64,000 bases of DNA, from contig NZ_JAPEOZ010000001.1 in assembly GCF_026340655.1 (NCBI RefSeq), positions 8,804,001 to 8,868,000 on the forward strand, in the 5' to 3' direction. Position 1 is the first letter of the stretch, and each line of letters begins with the position of its first letter. This document shows, in pieces, positions 52,188-59,962 of the stretch. This stretch comes from Streptomyces sp. NBC_01275. Its GTDB lineage: Bacteria > Actinomycetota > Actinomycetes > Streptomycetales > Streptomycetaceae. A program made the translations under genes and the position numbers. The notes under the pieces were generated by a model. It searched no databases, was not told the DNA's origin, and was given only the letters and a program-made list of their open reading frames with translations.

Positions 52188-54401
52188 TCACCAGATGCTG
52201 TTGGTGATGGGGTACGCGATGGCCATCAGCGCCCCCAGGACCAGTGCGGGAATCGCCAGGAGCCTCGCCGCCCAGACGAGCGATCTCGTGCTGCTCGCCG
52301 TGGACCCCGGGTAGAGGCGGGGGCGCGTCTGGAGGTCGTGCCGGGCGAGCGTGCACAGCAGAAGGGCCACCGCCGCCGTGATCAGGGCGATGGAGAGGGA
52401 GGTGAGCGCGCCGGTGTCGCGGACGTGCTGCCCGAGGTCGCCCTTCATGTCGCGCAGCCGCTGTGCGGCCTCCCTGGCCATCCAGGCGGCCCGGGCGACG
52501 GTGCCGACCGAGGTGACGGCGAGCGCCAGCCCGGCCGCCGCGAGCACCGGCGCACGCCGCGACCCCGGCGGCGGGGGACGGCTCCGGGGGCCGTCGGAAG
52601 GCCCGTGCGAGGGCTCGGGGGAGGGTCTGGGGGAGGAGGACCGCAGCGACGCGGGCGCGGGCCTGGTCGGCGCCGCCGGCCGAGGCGGTGACGCCCGACG
52701 GACCGGCGGGGCGGGCAACCGCGTCCGGACCTGGGCCCTGCCGTCGCTCTGCCGACGTCCGACGACCTGCCCGCGGCCACCGCCTCCCCGAGGGTCGGAC
52801 GACAGCGCGGCCGGCCGCTTCTCGGCGGGCCGCGGCCGGGGCGGCGGGGGCGGGGGCGAGGCGACGGGTGAAGGCGAGGGCGCGGGCGCGGGCGGGCGGG
52901 CGGGCGAAGGAGACAGCGGTGTGTGGGGCAACGGCGAGGGCGAGGGCGAGGGCGAGGGCGGAGGCAAGGGGGACGGGGAAGGGGACTGGGACGGGGAAGG
53001 GGACTGGGACGGGGAAGGGGACTGGGACGGGGGTGTGGGCGTCGGCCGCGAGGGCGGCGGCGGGGCCTTGCGGACGGGCGACGGCGGGGCCGACGGCGGG
53101 GCCTCGTGGACGGGCGACGGCGGGGCCTCGTGGACGGGCGTCGGCACCACCTCCGCGTCGACGCGCAGCACCGCCTCCCCCACGAGCCCCTTCAGCAGGA
53201 TCTCGCCGCTCAGCCGCCCCGGCGTGGAGGTGTCGATGCTGACGTCGAGTCCCTCCTCGGACTCCGCGGTCCTCAGCCAGTCGCCGGCCGGCGGAGTGGG
53301 GTGCGGGGTGCAACGGCGGGCCAGGGGCGGGCCGAGCAGATGGACGGGCCGGTGCGGCGCGTCCGAGTCCTGCGGCACCCGCCCGAAGTCCAGCCCGACC
53401 GGGTCGGGCCGGAACCCCGCGTCGGCCAGGGCCCGCTGGGCCTCGTCGGCGACCACCCGGATGTCGTTCTGCACGATGTCCTTCAGGGCGTTGTGCGCTC
53501 CCAGGGCCTTGGGCAGGTCCGTGCTCTCCAGGCAGGCGCGCAGCTCCGCCACGGCCCCCAGCCTGGTGTAGAAGTTGCTCGCCTCCAGGGCCCGGCGCAG
53601 GGCCGGCGGGATCGGCCGGGCAACCACACGCGGGCGGCGGCTGTGCGCCAGATACATGTCGCCCTGCATGTCGACGGTCCGGCCCGGGGTCTGGTTGGGG
53701 TTCTCCTGCCGTACGTGGTCGAAGACGTACTCGTACAGCTCGTCCAGGGAGACCTCGCCGTCCGCGTCGAGGTCGGCCTCGCCGGTGGTCAGGCCCTCGA
53801 CGACGGCGTGGGTGAACACCGACGGCCGCGGCGCCGACCCCTCGGCGAGTTGGGCGCCCTCGAAGGCGTACTCCATGGAGTTGGAGGCGGTGATCACGGC
53901 CCACCCCCGGCCGCCGCCGGCCTTCGCCCCGGTGAACGAGTCGAGGACGTGCACGTCCCCGGTGGCGCGCACCGAGGACGAACCCCGGGAGAAGGCCCCG
54001 CCGTAGCAGCAGTCGAGGAACAGCACGGCGCGCCGGGCCCGGGTGCGGAACATGCAGTGGCGGACGAACTGGGCCGAGACCGCCGTAGCCTCCAGCAGCC
54101 GGGGCTCGGTGTCGCGGCCGGCGAAATACAGGGATCCGGATTCGCTTTTCAGGCCGTGGCAGGAGAAGTGCAGTATCAATGTGTCGTCGCGCCGGCCCTC
54201 CGAGAAGAAACGCTCGATGCCCCGCCGAATCGCGTCGACCGGTTCGTTTCTCAACACTTCCACGTCGAAATCGCCGACCTCGGGATCTCCCAGGACTTCC
54301 GCGAGGGAGACCGCGTCCTGGGCCGGCGCCCGCAGTTGTTTGAGGCCCTGGTCGTCATAGCGGTCATTGGCGATGATCAGCGCGTGCCGGGTCTGGTCCA
54401 T
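52188..54401 (-). CDS. Caspase-family protease with EF-hand-like loop, beta-sandwich, Pro-rich stalk and membrane anchor
   Basis: A 737-residue protein. The peptidase C14 domain has catalytic His82 in LHFSCHGLKSESG and Cys132 in FLDCCYGGAF. An EF-hand-like loop lies at 210-221 (DLDADGEVSLDE) within the small-subunit region. Then come a short helical segment (TRLGAVAELRACLES), an Ig-like sandwich (LDFGRVPQDSD to EILLKGLVGEAVLRVDAEVV), about 200 residues of Pro/Ser/Arg-rich linker with repeated SPSPSQSP, and three C-terminal hydrophobic helices (VLAAAGLALAVTSVGTVA, LTSLSIALITAAVALLLC, LLAIPALVLGALMAIAY). The start is ATG 54401, three bases after the EACC1 stop, so the two genes are coupled. It is probably a membrane-tethered effector of a biological conflict system. 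Confidence 0.88.
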   Translation of the reverse strand: MDQTRHALIIANDRYDDQGLKQLRAPAQDAVSLAEVLGDPEVGDFDVEVLRNEPVDAIRRGIERFFSEGRRDDTLILHFSCHGLKSESGSLYFAGRDTEPRLLEATAVSAQFVRHCMFRTRARRAVLFLDCCYGGAFSRGSSSVRATGDVHVLDSFTGAKAGGGRGWAVITASNSMEYAFEGAQLAEGSAPRPSVFTHAVVEGLTTGEADLDADGEVSLDELYEYVFDHVRQENPNQTPGRTVDMQGDMYLAHSRRPRVVARPIPPALRRALEASNFYTRLGAVAELRACLESTDLPKALGAHNALKDIVQNDIRVVADEAQRALADAGFRPDPVGLDFGRVPQDSDAPHRPVHLLGPPLARRCTPHPTPPAGDWLRTAESEEGLDVSIDTSTPGRLSGEILLKGLVGEAVLRVDAEVVPTPVHEAPPSPVHEAPPSAPPSPVRKAPPPPSRPTPTPPSQSPSPSQSPSPSQSPSPSPLPPPSPSPSPSPLPHTPLSPSPARPPAPAPSPSPVASPPPPPPRPRPAEKRPAALSSDPRGGGGRGQVVGRRQSDGRAQVRTRLPAPPVRRASPPRPAAPTRPAPASLRSSSPRPSPEPSHGPSDGPRSRPPPPGSRRAPVLAAAGLALAVTSVGTVARAAWMAREAAQRLRDMKGDLGQHVRDTGALTSLSIALITAAVALLLCTLARHDLQTRPRLYPGSTASSTRSLVWAARLLAIPALVLGALMAIAYPITNSIW
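52983..53034. repeat. 18-bp tandem repeats in the caspase stalk
   Basis: Three near-perfect units containing GGACTGGGACGGGGAAGG, on the plus strand. On the coding (minus) strand they give the repeated PSPSQS stalk of the caspase protein. Unit number is likely variable between strains. Confidence 0.75.
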
Positions 54402-54404
54402 GGC

Positions 54405-54788
54405 TCATGTCCCGACCGTGGAATGGCGGCTGACGAACAGGTCGAATGCCTCCGACACCTGCTGCGTGCTCGCCTCGGATATCTCCAGCACGTCGTCGTC
54501 CAACGTCAGCCGCAGCGAGGGCGGCGAGGGGCGGGCACCCCGGCAGCGGTCGCGCCAGTCCCGGATCGCGTTCAGGACCTGGTTCAGCGCGGTCGCGGAG
54601 CCGCCCAGGCTCACCAGCAGGGCTCCGATGGTGGTGACGTCCACGGCCCGGGCGCCGGGCGGGGGCGCCGCACCCGGAACGGACGTGACGTCGTCCACGT
54701 CGAGTTGCAGCAGTTCCTCGCGCAGATAGCCGGCCAGTTCCGTGATGTCCTCGGCGTCCGCGCCCTCCTCGGTCAGGAGGATTCGCAA
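54405..54788 (-). CDS. EACC1-type effector-associated constant component
   Basis: About 127 residues from TTG 54788, which has GGAG 6 bp upstream and restores the family start LRILLTEEGAD; GTG 54800 is the alternative. It reads AEDITELAGYLREELLQLDV, then an Ala/Pro/Gly linker, a hydrophobic helix VDVTTIGALLVSLGGSATAL, and a C-terminal strand pair SLRLTLDDDVLEISEAS. This matches the effector-associated constant component EACC1 found next to caspase, trypsin and other effectors in actinobacterial conflict systems. It sits directly upstream of the caspase gene and is probably its regulator or adaptor. Confidence 0.82.
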   Translation of the reverse strand: MRILLTEEGADAEDITELAGYLREELLQLDVDDVTSVPGAAPPPGARAVDVTTIGALLVSLGGSATALNQVLNAIRDWRDRCRGARPSPPSLRLTLDDDVLEISEASTQQVSEAFDLFVSRHSTVGT

Positions 54789-54938
54789 GGTCTTCTCCAC
54801 CGGGTCAGCCCCTTTTCGGTCGTACGCTCAGGGGCGGCGCAGAGTCGGACCGTCGATGGCTCCACGTCTTCACCTACCAGTTTCCGACGTTCGCCGCACG
54901 GCCGCAAATCACGCGCGATCGGGATATCGAATTGCGCG

Positions 54939-54982
54939 TTCAACTTCTTCGACTTGCGGATTCAACTTCTTCGACTTGCGGA
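54939..54982. repeat. Perfect 22-bp tandem repeat in the EACC1/nuclease divergent region
   Basis: Two identical 22-bp units (54939-54960 and 54961-54982), each starting TTCAACTTCTTCGACTT. They lie between the divergent EACC1 gene and the EEP nuclease gene, in an AT-richer stretch. Possible regulator-binding repeats controlling both units. Confidence 0.7.
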
Positions 54983-55063
54983 CTCGATGCGGTGGAAAGA
55001 CGCTGGAATCACCGCTCGGGGAATTTCATCGGAAACCGATTCACTCGCCCCGGTGGAGGGGCC

Positions 55064-55984
55064 ATGTCCAGTACCGTACGCCTGGCCACGTTCAACTGTG
55101 AGAACCTCTTCGCGCGTTGGCGCTTCAGAGCCGACGTCGACCCGACCGAGGCCAACACCCGAGGGTGGGTCGTCGACCAGACCAAGTTCGAGGAACTCGG
55201 CGTCGAGAGCAAGGCCATCACCGGTGCGGCGGTCCGCGACCTCGACGCACAGATCGTCGCGCTGCAGGAAGTCGAGAACGTCGACACGCTCAAGCACTTC
55301 CGCACCCAGTTCCTCGGCGGGAACGGCACGTTCCCGTACGTCGCCGGCGTGGACGGCAACGACCCGCGACTCATCGACGTCGCCGTGCTCTCCAAGCTGC
55401 CGATCACGCACATCCGTTCGTACCAGCACCTCAGGGATCCGGAGGAGCCGACGAAGCAGCTCTTCTCCCGGGACTGCCTGGAAGTCGACGTGCGGGTGTC
55501 GGACGCCACGACGATCACGCTCTTCGTGCAGCACTTCAAGTCCATGATGGGCGGTCGCGAGCAGACGCACGGAAAGCGGGCGCGCCAGGCCGCCAGGGTC
55601 ATGGAGATCGTCGCCGAGCGCTTCGGCGACCGGCCCGCCGACCAGCCCTTCGTCGTCCTCGGGGACTTCAACGACTACCTGGACGAGGCCACCTCGATCG
55701 AGGACCTGGTCCACTGGGACCAGGTCGAGAACGTGGTGGAGCGGCTGCCCGAGGACGAGCAGTGGACGCACTACTTCGCCCGCGAGGACGAGTACAAGCA
55801 GCTGGACTACCTGCTGCCCTCGACCTCGCTCGCCGCTCGGATCCAGAACCCGCCGGCGATCTTCCGCAAGGGCACGCCCCTGCGGGCGACGCGCTACAAG
55901 GGCGAGCGCTATGCGGGGATCGGCCTGGACCGGCCCAAGGCGTCCGACCACTGCCCGCTGTACGTCGACGTCGAAGTGACCTGA
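55064..55984 (+). CDS. Endonuclease/exonuclease/phosphatase (EEP) family hydrolase
   Basis: A 306-residue protein from ATG 55064, behind GGAGGGG. The EEP core: VRLATFNCENLF (Asn), AQIVALQEVENVDTLKHF (metal Glu), GNDPRLIDVAVLSKLP, FVVLGDFNDYLDEA (Asp/Asn pair), and C-terminal KASDHCPLYVDVEV (Asp-His). All catalytic residues appear present. Members cleave DNA, RNA or phosphoesters. No signal peptide is seen, so it should be cytoplasmic. It is divergent from the EACC1-caspase pair across 275 bp holding a tandem repeat, and may belong to the same module. Confidence 0.87.
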   Translation: MSSTVRLATFNCENLFARWRFRADVDPTEANTRGWVVDQTKFEELGVESKAITGAAVRDLDAQIVALQEVENVDTLKHFRTQFLGGNGTFPYVAGVDGNDPRLIDVAVLSKLPITHIRSYQHLRDPEEPTKQLFSRDCLEVDVRVSDATTITLFVQHFKSMMGGREQTHGKRARQAARVMEIVAERFGDRPADQPFVVLGDFNDYLDEATSIEDLVHWDQVENVVERLPEDEQWTHYFAREDEYKQLDYLLPSTSLAARIQNPPAIFRKGTPLRATRYKGERYAGIGLDRPKASDHCPLYVDVEVT

Positions 55985-56002
55985 ACTCACTTCGGGCCGG
56001 CC

Positions 56003-56665
56003 TCAGCTGGGCTGCAGCGTCACCAGGTGCTCGCCGTCCGCCGTGCGCACCTCGTAGCGGGCGATCTCGTCGGAGTGCATGGCCGCGCCGCCGTGCATCG
56101 TGTTGGGGCGGGCGTCGTGCTCGGGGACGGTCCAGCTGGTGACGGTCTGCTCGGTGCCGTCGCGGCCGACGACGACCAGGCGGCAGGAGCGGGGGCCCGC
56201 CCCGTCCTTGACCTTGAGCTCCAGGTCGCTGCCCCAGGCCGTGTCCTCGGTCGTCACCTGGGCCCACACGCCCGACTTCTCGTCGGTCGCGGTGACCCGT
56301 ACGGCGGCCTCGTCACCGCTGCCGCCGCCGCCCGCCATCATCATCAGCGCGGGACCGGCCACGGCGACCACCACGGAGGCGGCCAGGGCGAACATCACGC
56401 GCCTGCGGGCGGCCCGGTGCCGGGCGGCCACCTCGCCGAGCAGCCGGTCCAGCAGCCGGGGCCCCGGCCCCGCGAAGGGGTGCACGGTGCGCGGGGTGGC
56501 GCGTCGATAGAGCATCATCTGTCGTGCGGTGGGGCCGAACTCGGTGACCTGCGCCGCGCATTGAGGACACTCCATGAGGTGGTCCTCGAAGCGGAAGGCC
56601 TCCGCCTCGTCCAGCACGCCCAGCGCGTACGCGCCGACGTCGCGATGCCTCTCCAGGGACCTCAT
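56003..56665 (-). CDS. Zinc-binding anti-sigma factor (zf-HC2) with one membrane helix
   Basis: A 220-residue protein. The N-terminal anti-sigma domain has HRDVGAYALGVLDEAEAFRF and the zinc motif EDHLMECPQCAAQV (HxxxCxxC). A membrane helix follows (VMFALAASVVVAVAGPALMMM). An extracytoplasmic domain of ~100 residues has VRVTATDEKSGVWAQVTTED and VTSWTVPEHDARPN, like anti-sigma-K C-terminal domains. It would hold an ECF sigma factor inactive until an envelope signal arrives. The likely partner is the sigma factor at 57455-58003, two genes upstream on the same strand. Confidence 0.88.
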   Translation of the reverse strand: MRSLERHRDVGAYALGVLDEAEAFRFEDHLMECPQCAAQVTEFGPTARQMMLYRRATPRTVHPFAGPGPRLLDRLLGEVAARHRAARRRVMFALAASVVVAVAGPALMMMAGGGGSGDEAAVRVTATDEKSGVWAQVTTEDTAWGSDLELKVKDGAGPRSCRLVVVGRDGTEQTVTSWTVPEHDARPNTMHGGAAMHSDEIARYEVRTADGEHLVTLQPS

Positions 56666-56806
56666 GCCGAAACCTCGTGCCGTTGAGTGCCAGTGGGGTT
56701 ACTCCTTGCTCCCACCGGTACGGACCAGGCACCCGAATCACTCAAGTCACGTACCGAATCGTGACCCAGATGTTCGGAGCGGGCGGCCCCGCGGATTGGT
56801 GCGAAT

Positions 56807-57319
56807 CTAAAAAAGATGAATCGCCAGGTGGCCGAGGGGCAGACCCAGCTGCCAGGCGGGCGTCCAGACCTTCGGGCCCTCGTCCTCGCCGACCGGCGCG
56901 CCGCCCGGGACCGCGTTGAGATCGGGGGCGAGCAGCTCGGTCTCCTCCAGCCAGCGCCAGGCCGCCGCGGCCAGCTCCAGATCGGGTGCGGGCCCCTCCG
57001 ACTCGGCGGCCTCGGCCGTCAACTGATCCATACGTTCGCCGACCCAGTTCTGCCACGGCTGGTCGTACGCCGTGAGCGAAAGCCACGTCTCCAGCTGAGT
57101 GACGACCCGGATCCCGGGCAGTTCCCCGTCGGTGTCGGACAGGAAGATGGTCAGCGCCAGCGCATCGCGCCCGGCGCGGAACTCGAAGGACGTCGGCGGC
57201 ATCAGATCGCCGGTCCGCAGCAGTTCGTCGGCGATGTACTCGGCGTACAACCAGGCCATGGGGACGGTCAGTTCACCGCCGCCGGTGCCGTCCGTGCTCT
57301 GGTGACCTCTGTGCAGCAT
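56807..57319 (-). CDS. Conserved-type hypothetical protein between sigma and anti-sigma genes
   Basis: A 170-residue soluble protein with VPMAWLYAEYIADELLRTGD, FRAGRDALALTIFLSD, VVTQLETWLSLTAYDQPWQN, and LGLPLGHLAIHLF. I recognise no domain. It is acidic and helix-rich with several Trp. It lies between the ECF sigma gene and the anti-sigma gene, all on the minus strand, so it may be part of the same regulon. The start could be downstream of ATG 57319 (for example GTG or ATG near VPMAWL). Confidence 0.6.
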   Translation of the reverse strand: MLHRGHQSTDGTGGGELTVPMAWLYAEYIADELLRTGDLMPPTSFEFRAGRDALALTIFLSDTDGELPGIRVVTQLETWLSLTAYDQPWQNWVGERMDQLTAEAAESEGPAPDLELAAAAWRWLEETELLAPDLNAVPGGAPVGEDEGPKVWTPAWQLGLPLGHLAIHLF

Positions 57320-57454
57320 CCCTTCCTGCCTTCCTCCGGTGCGTGCGCATCACCCGTCGCCGGGCCCCTGTGCGGAACACGGATAAGGACACCCGATTAC
57401 TCAAAGGGGGTCCTCGGCAAGGCGCTTTACGGAGGCTTGACCCGACTGTGTGTT

Positions 57455-58003
57455 TCAGCCCAGGTCGGCCGCGTATCCGGGAAGCACCCGGCGCAGGGCG
57501 CGCAGCGCGTAGTACGCGCGGGACTTCACGGTACCGGGCGGGATTCCGAGGGCCTGCGCGGCCTCCGCCACACTCGCCCCCTGGAAATACACCAGCACCA
57601 GGACTTCACGGTGCTCCGGCGTGAGCGTCTTCACAGCCTCGCGCACATCGAGGGTCGCGGCCGCCCGTTCGGCGTGGTCCGCGCAGACCGGCGCGTTCTC
57701 CAGCACCGCGTCCCCGACCTCCGCGGGACGCGCCTGCCGGGCCCGTCGCGCGTCGATCGCGAGCCGCCTGCCGACGGTGAGCAGCCAGGGGCGTACGGAG
57801 TCGAAGGCGTCGGCGCGCAGCGCCTCGGGATGCTGCCAGGCGCGCACCAGGGTCTCCTGGACGAGGTCCTCGGCGCGCTGGCGGTCGCCGTCGCACAGCC
57901 TCAGCAGCAGCGCGAAGAGCGGCCGCCCGTGCTCGCGCTGCAGCGCGGCGAGCTCGTGCTCGGCGGTCGTCGTCCTGGCGGCAAGGGCGGTTCCGGCGGT
58001 CAT
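57455..58003 (-). CDS. ECF-type RNA polymerase sigma factor
   Basis: A 182-residue sigma-70 family protein. Region 2 reads ALQREHGRPLFALLLRLCDG, RAEDLVQETLVRAWQHPEAL and RPWLLTVGRRLAIDARRARQ. Region 4 reads VKTLTPEHREVLVLVYFQGA, SVAEAAQALGIPPGTVKSRA and YYALRALRRVL. The start ATG 58003 lacks a clear ribosome-binding site, consistent with leaderless or weak translation. It is probably inhibited by the zf-HC2 anti-sigma factor at 56003-56665 and active under envelope stress. It is divergent from the CapA-like lipoprotein gene. Confidence 0.92.
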   Translation of the reverse strand: MTAGTALAARTTTAEHELAALQREHGRPLFALLLRLCDGDRQRAEDLVQETLVRAWQHPEALRADAFDSVRPWLLTVGRRLAIDARRARQARPAEVGDAVLENAPVCADHAERAAATLDVREAVKTLTPEHREVLVLVYFQGASVAEAAQALGIPPGTVKSRAYYALRALRRVLPGYAADLG

Positions 58004-58225
58004 GGGCGTATGGCACCGCAGTGCGCCGGTTCGGGACAGGGTGCGCACACGGGTCTGCGGCGGACGGTCGATCGCGTCGACGAACGGTCCGACGAACGGT
58101 CCTGGGCTAGGCCGATCGCGCGCATCGCACGCCCCGACGGGAGCGCCGTGGGCGTGCGCTCCGGCGCATGGGTTAGGAGTGGGGCGTGAGTAAATACGAC
58201 AATCCCTGTGAAGTGGGGTGATCCG

Positions 58226-59374
58226 GTGCTCGCGCGCAGACATCAGGTGGCCCTGGCCCTGACGGCGCTCCTCGCCGCGGCCGCCGCCTGCCAGGCCGAG
58301 GACCACCAGCGGACCGAGCCCGGGCGTCCGGCGCCCTCGGCAGCCCGCGGCTTCACGCTCGTGGCCTCCGGCGACGTCCTCCCGCACACCTCCGTCGTCG
58401 ACCGGGCGCGCTTCGACGCGGGCGGCGTCGGCTACGACTTCCGCCCCATGCTCGAGGGCGTCAAGCCGTTCGTCTCCCGCGCGGACCTGGCCCTGTGTCA
58501 CTTGGCGGCCGTGTACGGCGCGAACGGCGACTACACCGGCTACCCCGTCATCAAGGCGCCGCCCGAGATCGCCGAGGCCCTCGCCGCCACCGGCTACGAC
58601 GGCTGCTCCACGGCCTCCCCCCACAGCCTCGACGACGGCGCCGCCGGAGTGCAGCGCACCCTCGACGTCCTCGACGGCGCGGGCGTACGGCACGCGGGGA
58701 CCGCCCGCACCGAGGCCGAGGCCAACTCGGTCACGCTGCTGCGCGCGGGCCCGGCGAAGGTCGCCCACCTCGCCTACACCTACGACACCAACGGCTATCT
58801 GCTGCCGCAGGGCGCGCCCTGGACCGTCAACCTCGTCGACGAGAACCGGATCCTCGCCGACGCCAAGGCCGCCCGGAAGGCGGGCGCCGACGTGGTCGTC
58901 GTCTCCGTGCACGGGGGCGCCGGGTGGCAGGACGCACCGGACGAGCGCCGGCTCGCCCTGGCCCGCACCCTCACCGCCTCCCGCACGGACGGCCGCCCCG
59001 ACGTCGACCTCGTCCTCGGCGCCGGTGCGCACGTCCCCCAGGCGTACGAGAAGGTCAACGGCGTCTGGGTCGTCTACGGCCTGGGCGACCAGATCGCCGG
59101 CGAGACGGTCAACCTGCAGGGCGTGCGGGATCCGCGCGGCAGTCAGTCCACCGTCGCCCGCTTCACCTTCGCCCCGCCCGCCCGGCCCGGCGGCCGCTGG
59201 GAGGTGCGCAAGGCCGAGTTCGTGCCGCAGATGTTCGACCTCGACGCCGGCCGGGTGGTCGACCTCGGCAAGGCGCTCGCGCAGGGCGCCGGCGTGGCGG
59301 GCGTGCGCGACCGGATCAGGGACGTCGTCCTGAGCCGGGGCGCGGCGAAGGAGGGGCTGGTGATGGGGGACTAG
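58226..59374 (+). CDS. CapA-family lipoprotein with altered active-site motifs
   Basis: A 382-residue protein from GTG 58226 (GTG 58208 is an in-frame alternative). A lipoprotein signal ends ALLAAAAAC (Cys22). The CapA/PGA-synthesis metallophosphatase-like domain has FTLVASGDVLPH (Asp50), YPVIKAPPEIAEALAATGYD, VVVSVHGGAGWQDAPDERRL, DVDLVLGAGAHVPQAYEKVN. At two signature sites it deviates from the family as I know it: HLET is HLAA (residues 92-95) and SNHSLD is SPHSLD (131-136), removing the usual Glu and Asn. It may be a non-catalytic relative. It is anchored outside the membrane. Confidence 0.85.
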   Translation: MLARRHQVALALTALLAAAAACQAEDHQRTEPGRPAPSAARGFTLVASGDVLPHTSVVDRARFDAGGVGYDFRPMLEGVKPFVSRADLALCHLAAVYGANGDYTGYPVIKAPPEIAEALAATGYDGCSTASPHSLDDGAAGVQRTLDVLDGAGVRHAGTARTEAEANSVTLLRAGPAKVAHLAYTYDTNGYLLPQGAPWTVNLVDENRILADAKAARKAGADVVVVSVHGGAGWQDAPDERRLALARTLTASRTDGRPDVDLVLGAGAHVPQAYEKVNGVWVVYGLGDQIAGETVNLQGVRDPRGSQSTVARFTFAPPARPGGRWEVRKAEFVPQMFDLDAGRVVDLGKALAQGAGVAGVRDRIRDVVLSRGAAKEGLVMGD

Positions 59375-59415
59375 CGGACCCGGGACTCAGGGATGCGGGG
59401 ACTCGGGGGTGCGGG

Positions 59416-59889
59416 TCAGTCGACGTCGACGTGGTCGAACGTCTTCAGCATCTCCGTCAGCACCCGCACGCACGCCCGTACCTCCGCGTCGGTGAGGTCG
59501 CCGCCGACCTGGCGGTTCAGGGTGTGCTCGCGGCCCAGGACGGTGGCGATGAGGCTCCGGCCCTCCTCGGTGATCCGGATCAGCGACGAGCGCTGGTGCG
59601 CGGGATTGGGGACGATCTCCACCCACCCGTGCGCCGCCGCCTCGTTGACCATGCGCTGCACGAACTGCCGGCTCAGGGCCTGGATGCGGCTCATCTGCGG
59701 AACCGTCATGTCCCCCTGCTTGCGCAGCAGGTCCAGCACGGAACGCACGCCGACGGAGGCTCCCTCGACCGGTTCCCCCTGCTCCACCTTGCGCAGGGCG
59801 CGCCGGTAGAGCGGGCCGACCAGGTCGAAGACGTCGGTGAGACGGTGGCCGAGTTCGTCGGGAGGGAGGGGCCTGTCGGTGTCGTTCAC
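59416..59889 (-). CDS. MarR-family transcriptional regulator
   Basis: A 157-residue protein starting at GTG 59889. Winged helix: VRSVLDLLRKQGDMTVPQMS, RIQALSRQFVQRMVNEAAAH, GWVEIVPNPAHQRSSLIRIT, EEGRSLIATVL. The C-terminal helices serve dimerisation. It is divergent from an alpha/beta hydrolase, and two copies of a 19-bp palindromic box lie between them, the second covering the hydrolase start codon. It most likely represses the hydrolase and itself until a small, probably phenolic or lipophilic, ligand binds. Confidence 0.9.
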   Translation of the reverse strand: MNDTDRPLPPDELGHRLTDVFDLVGPLYRRALRKVEQGEPVEGASVGVRSVLDLLRKQGDMTVPQMSRIQALSRQFVQRMVNEAAAHGWVEIVPNPAHQRSSLIRITEEGRSLIATVLGREHTLNRQVGGDLTDAEVRACVRVLTEMLKTFDHVDVD

Positions 59890-59912
59890 CGGGCCATCAT
59901 GGCACCCCGAAT

Positions 59913-59962
59913 GATGACACCTTGGTTGCCAAATTCCTCTCGAGATGACACCTTGGTTGTCA
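59913..59962. promoter_or_regulatory. Two direct copies of a MarR operator box
   Basis: GATGACACCTTGGTTGCCA (59913-59931) and GATGACACCTTGGTTGTCA (59944-59962) are direct repeats 31 bp apart, about three helical turns. Each contains TGACA and TGTCA or TGCCA arms. The second copy ends on the first base of the hydrolase ATG (59962-59964), so bound MarR would block initiation directly. Confidence 0.78.

Noticed and set aside
52920..53040. CRISPR-like or regulatory repeat array
   Set aside because: The 18-bp units are in frame within the caspase gene and encode its Ser/Pro stalk, without spacers.
50638..53904. 1088-codon minus-strand frame
   Set aside because: Spans the phosphatase, the glycosylase and part of the caspase gene in a wrong frame; no coherent family.
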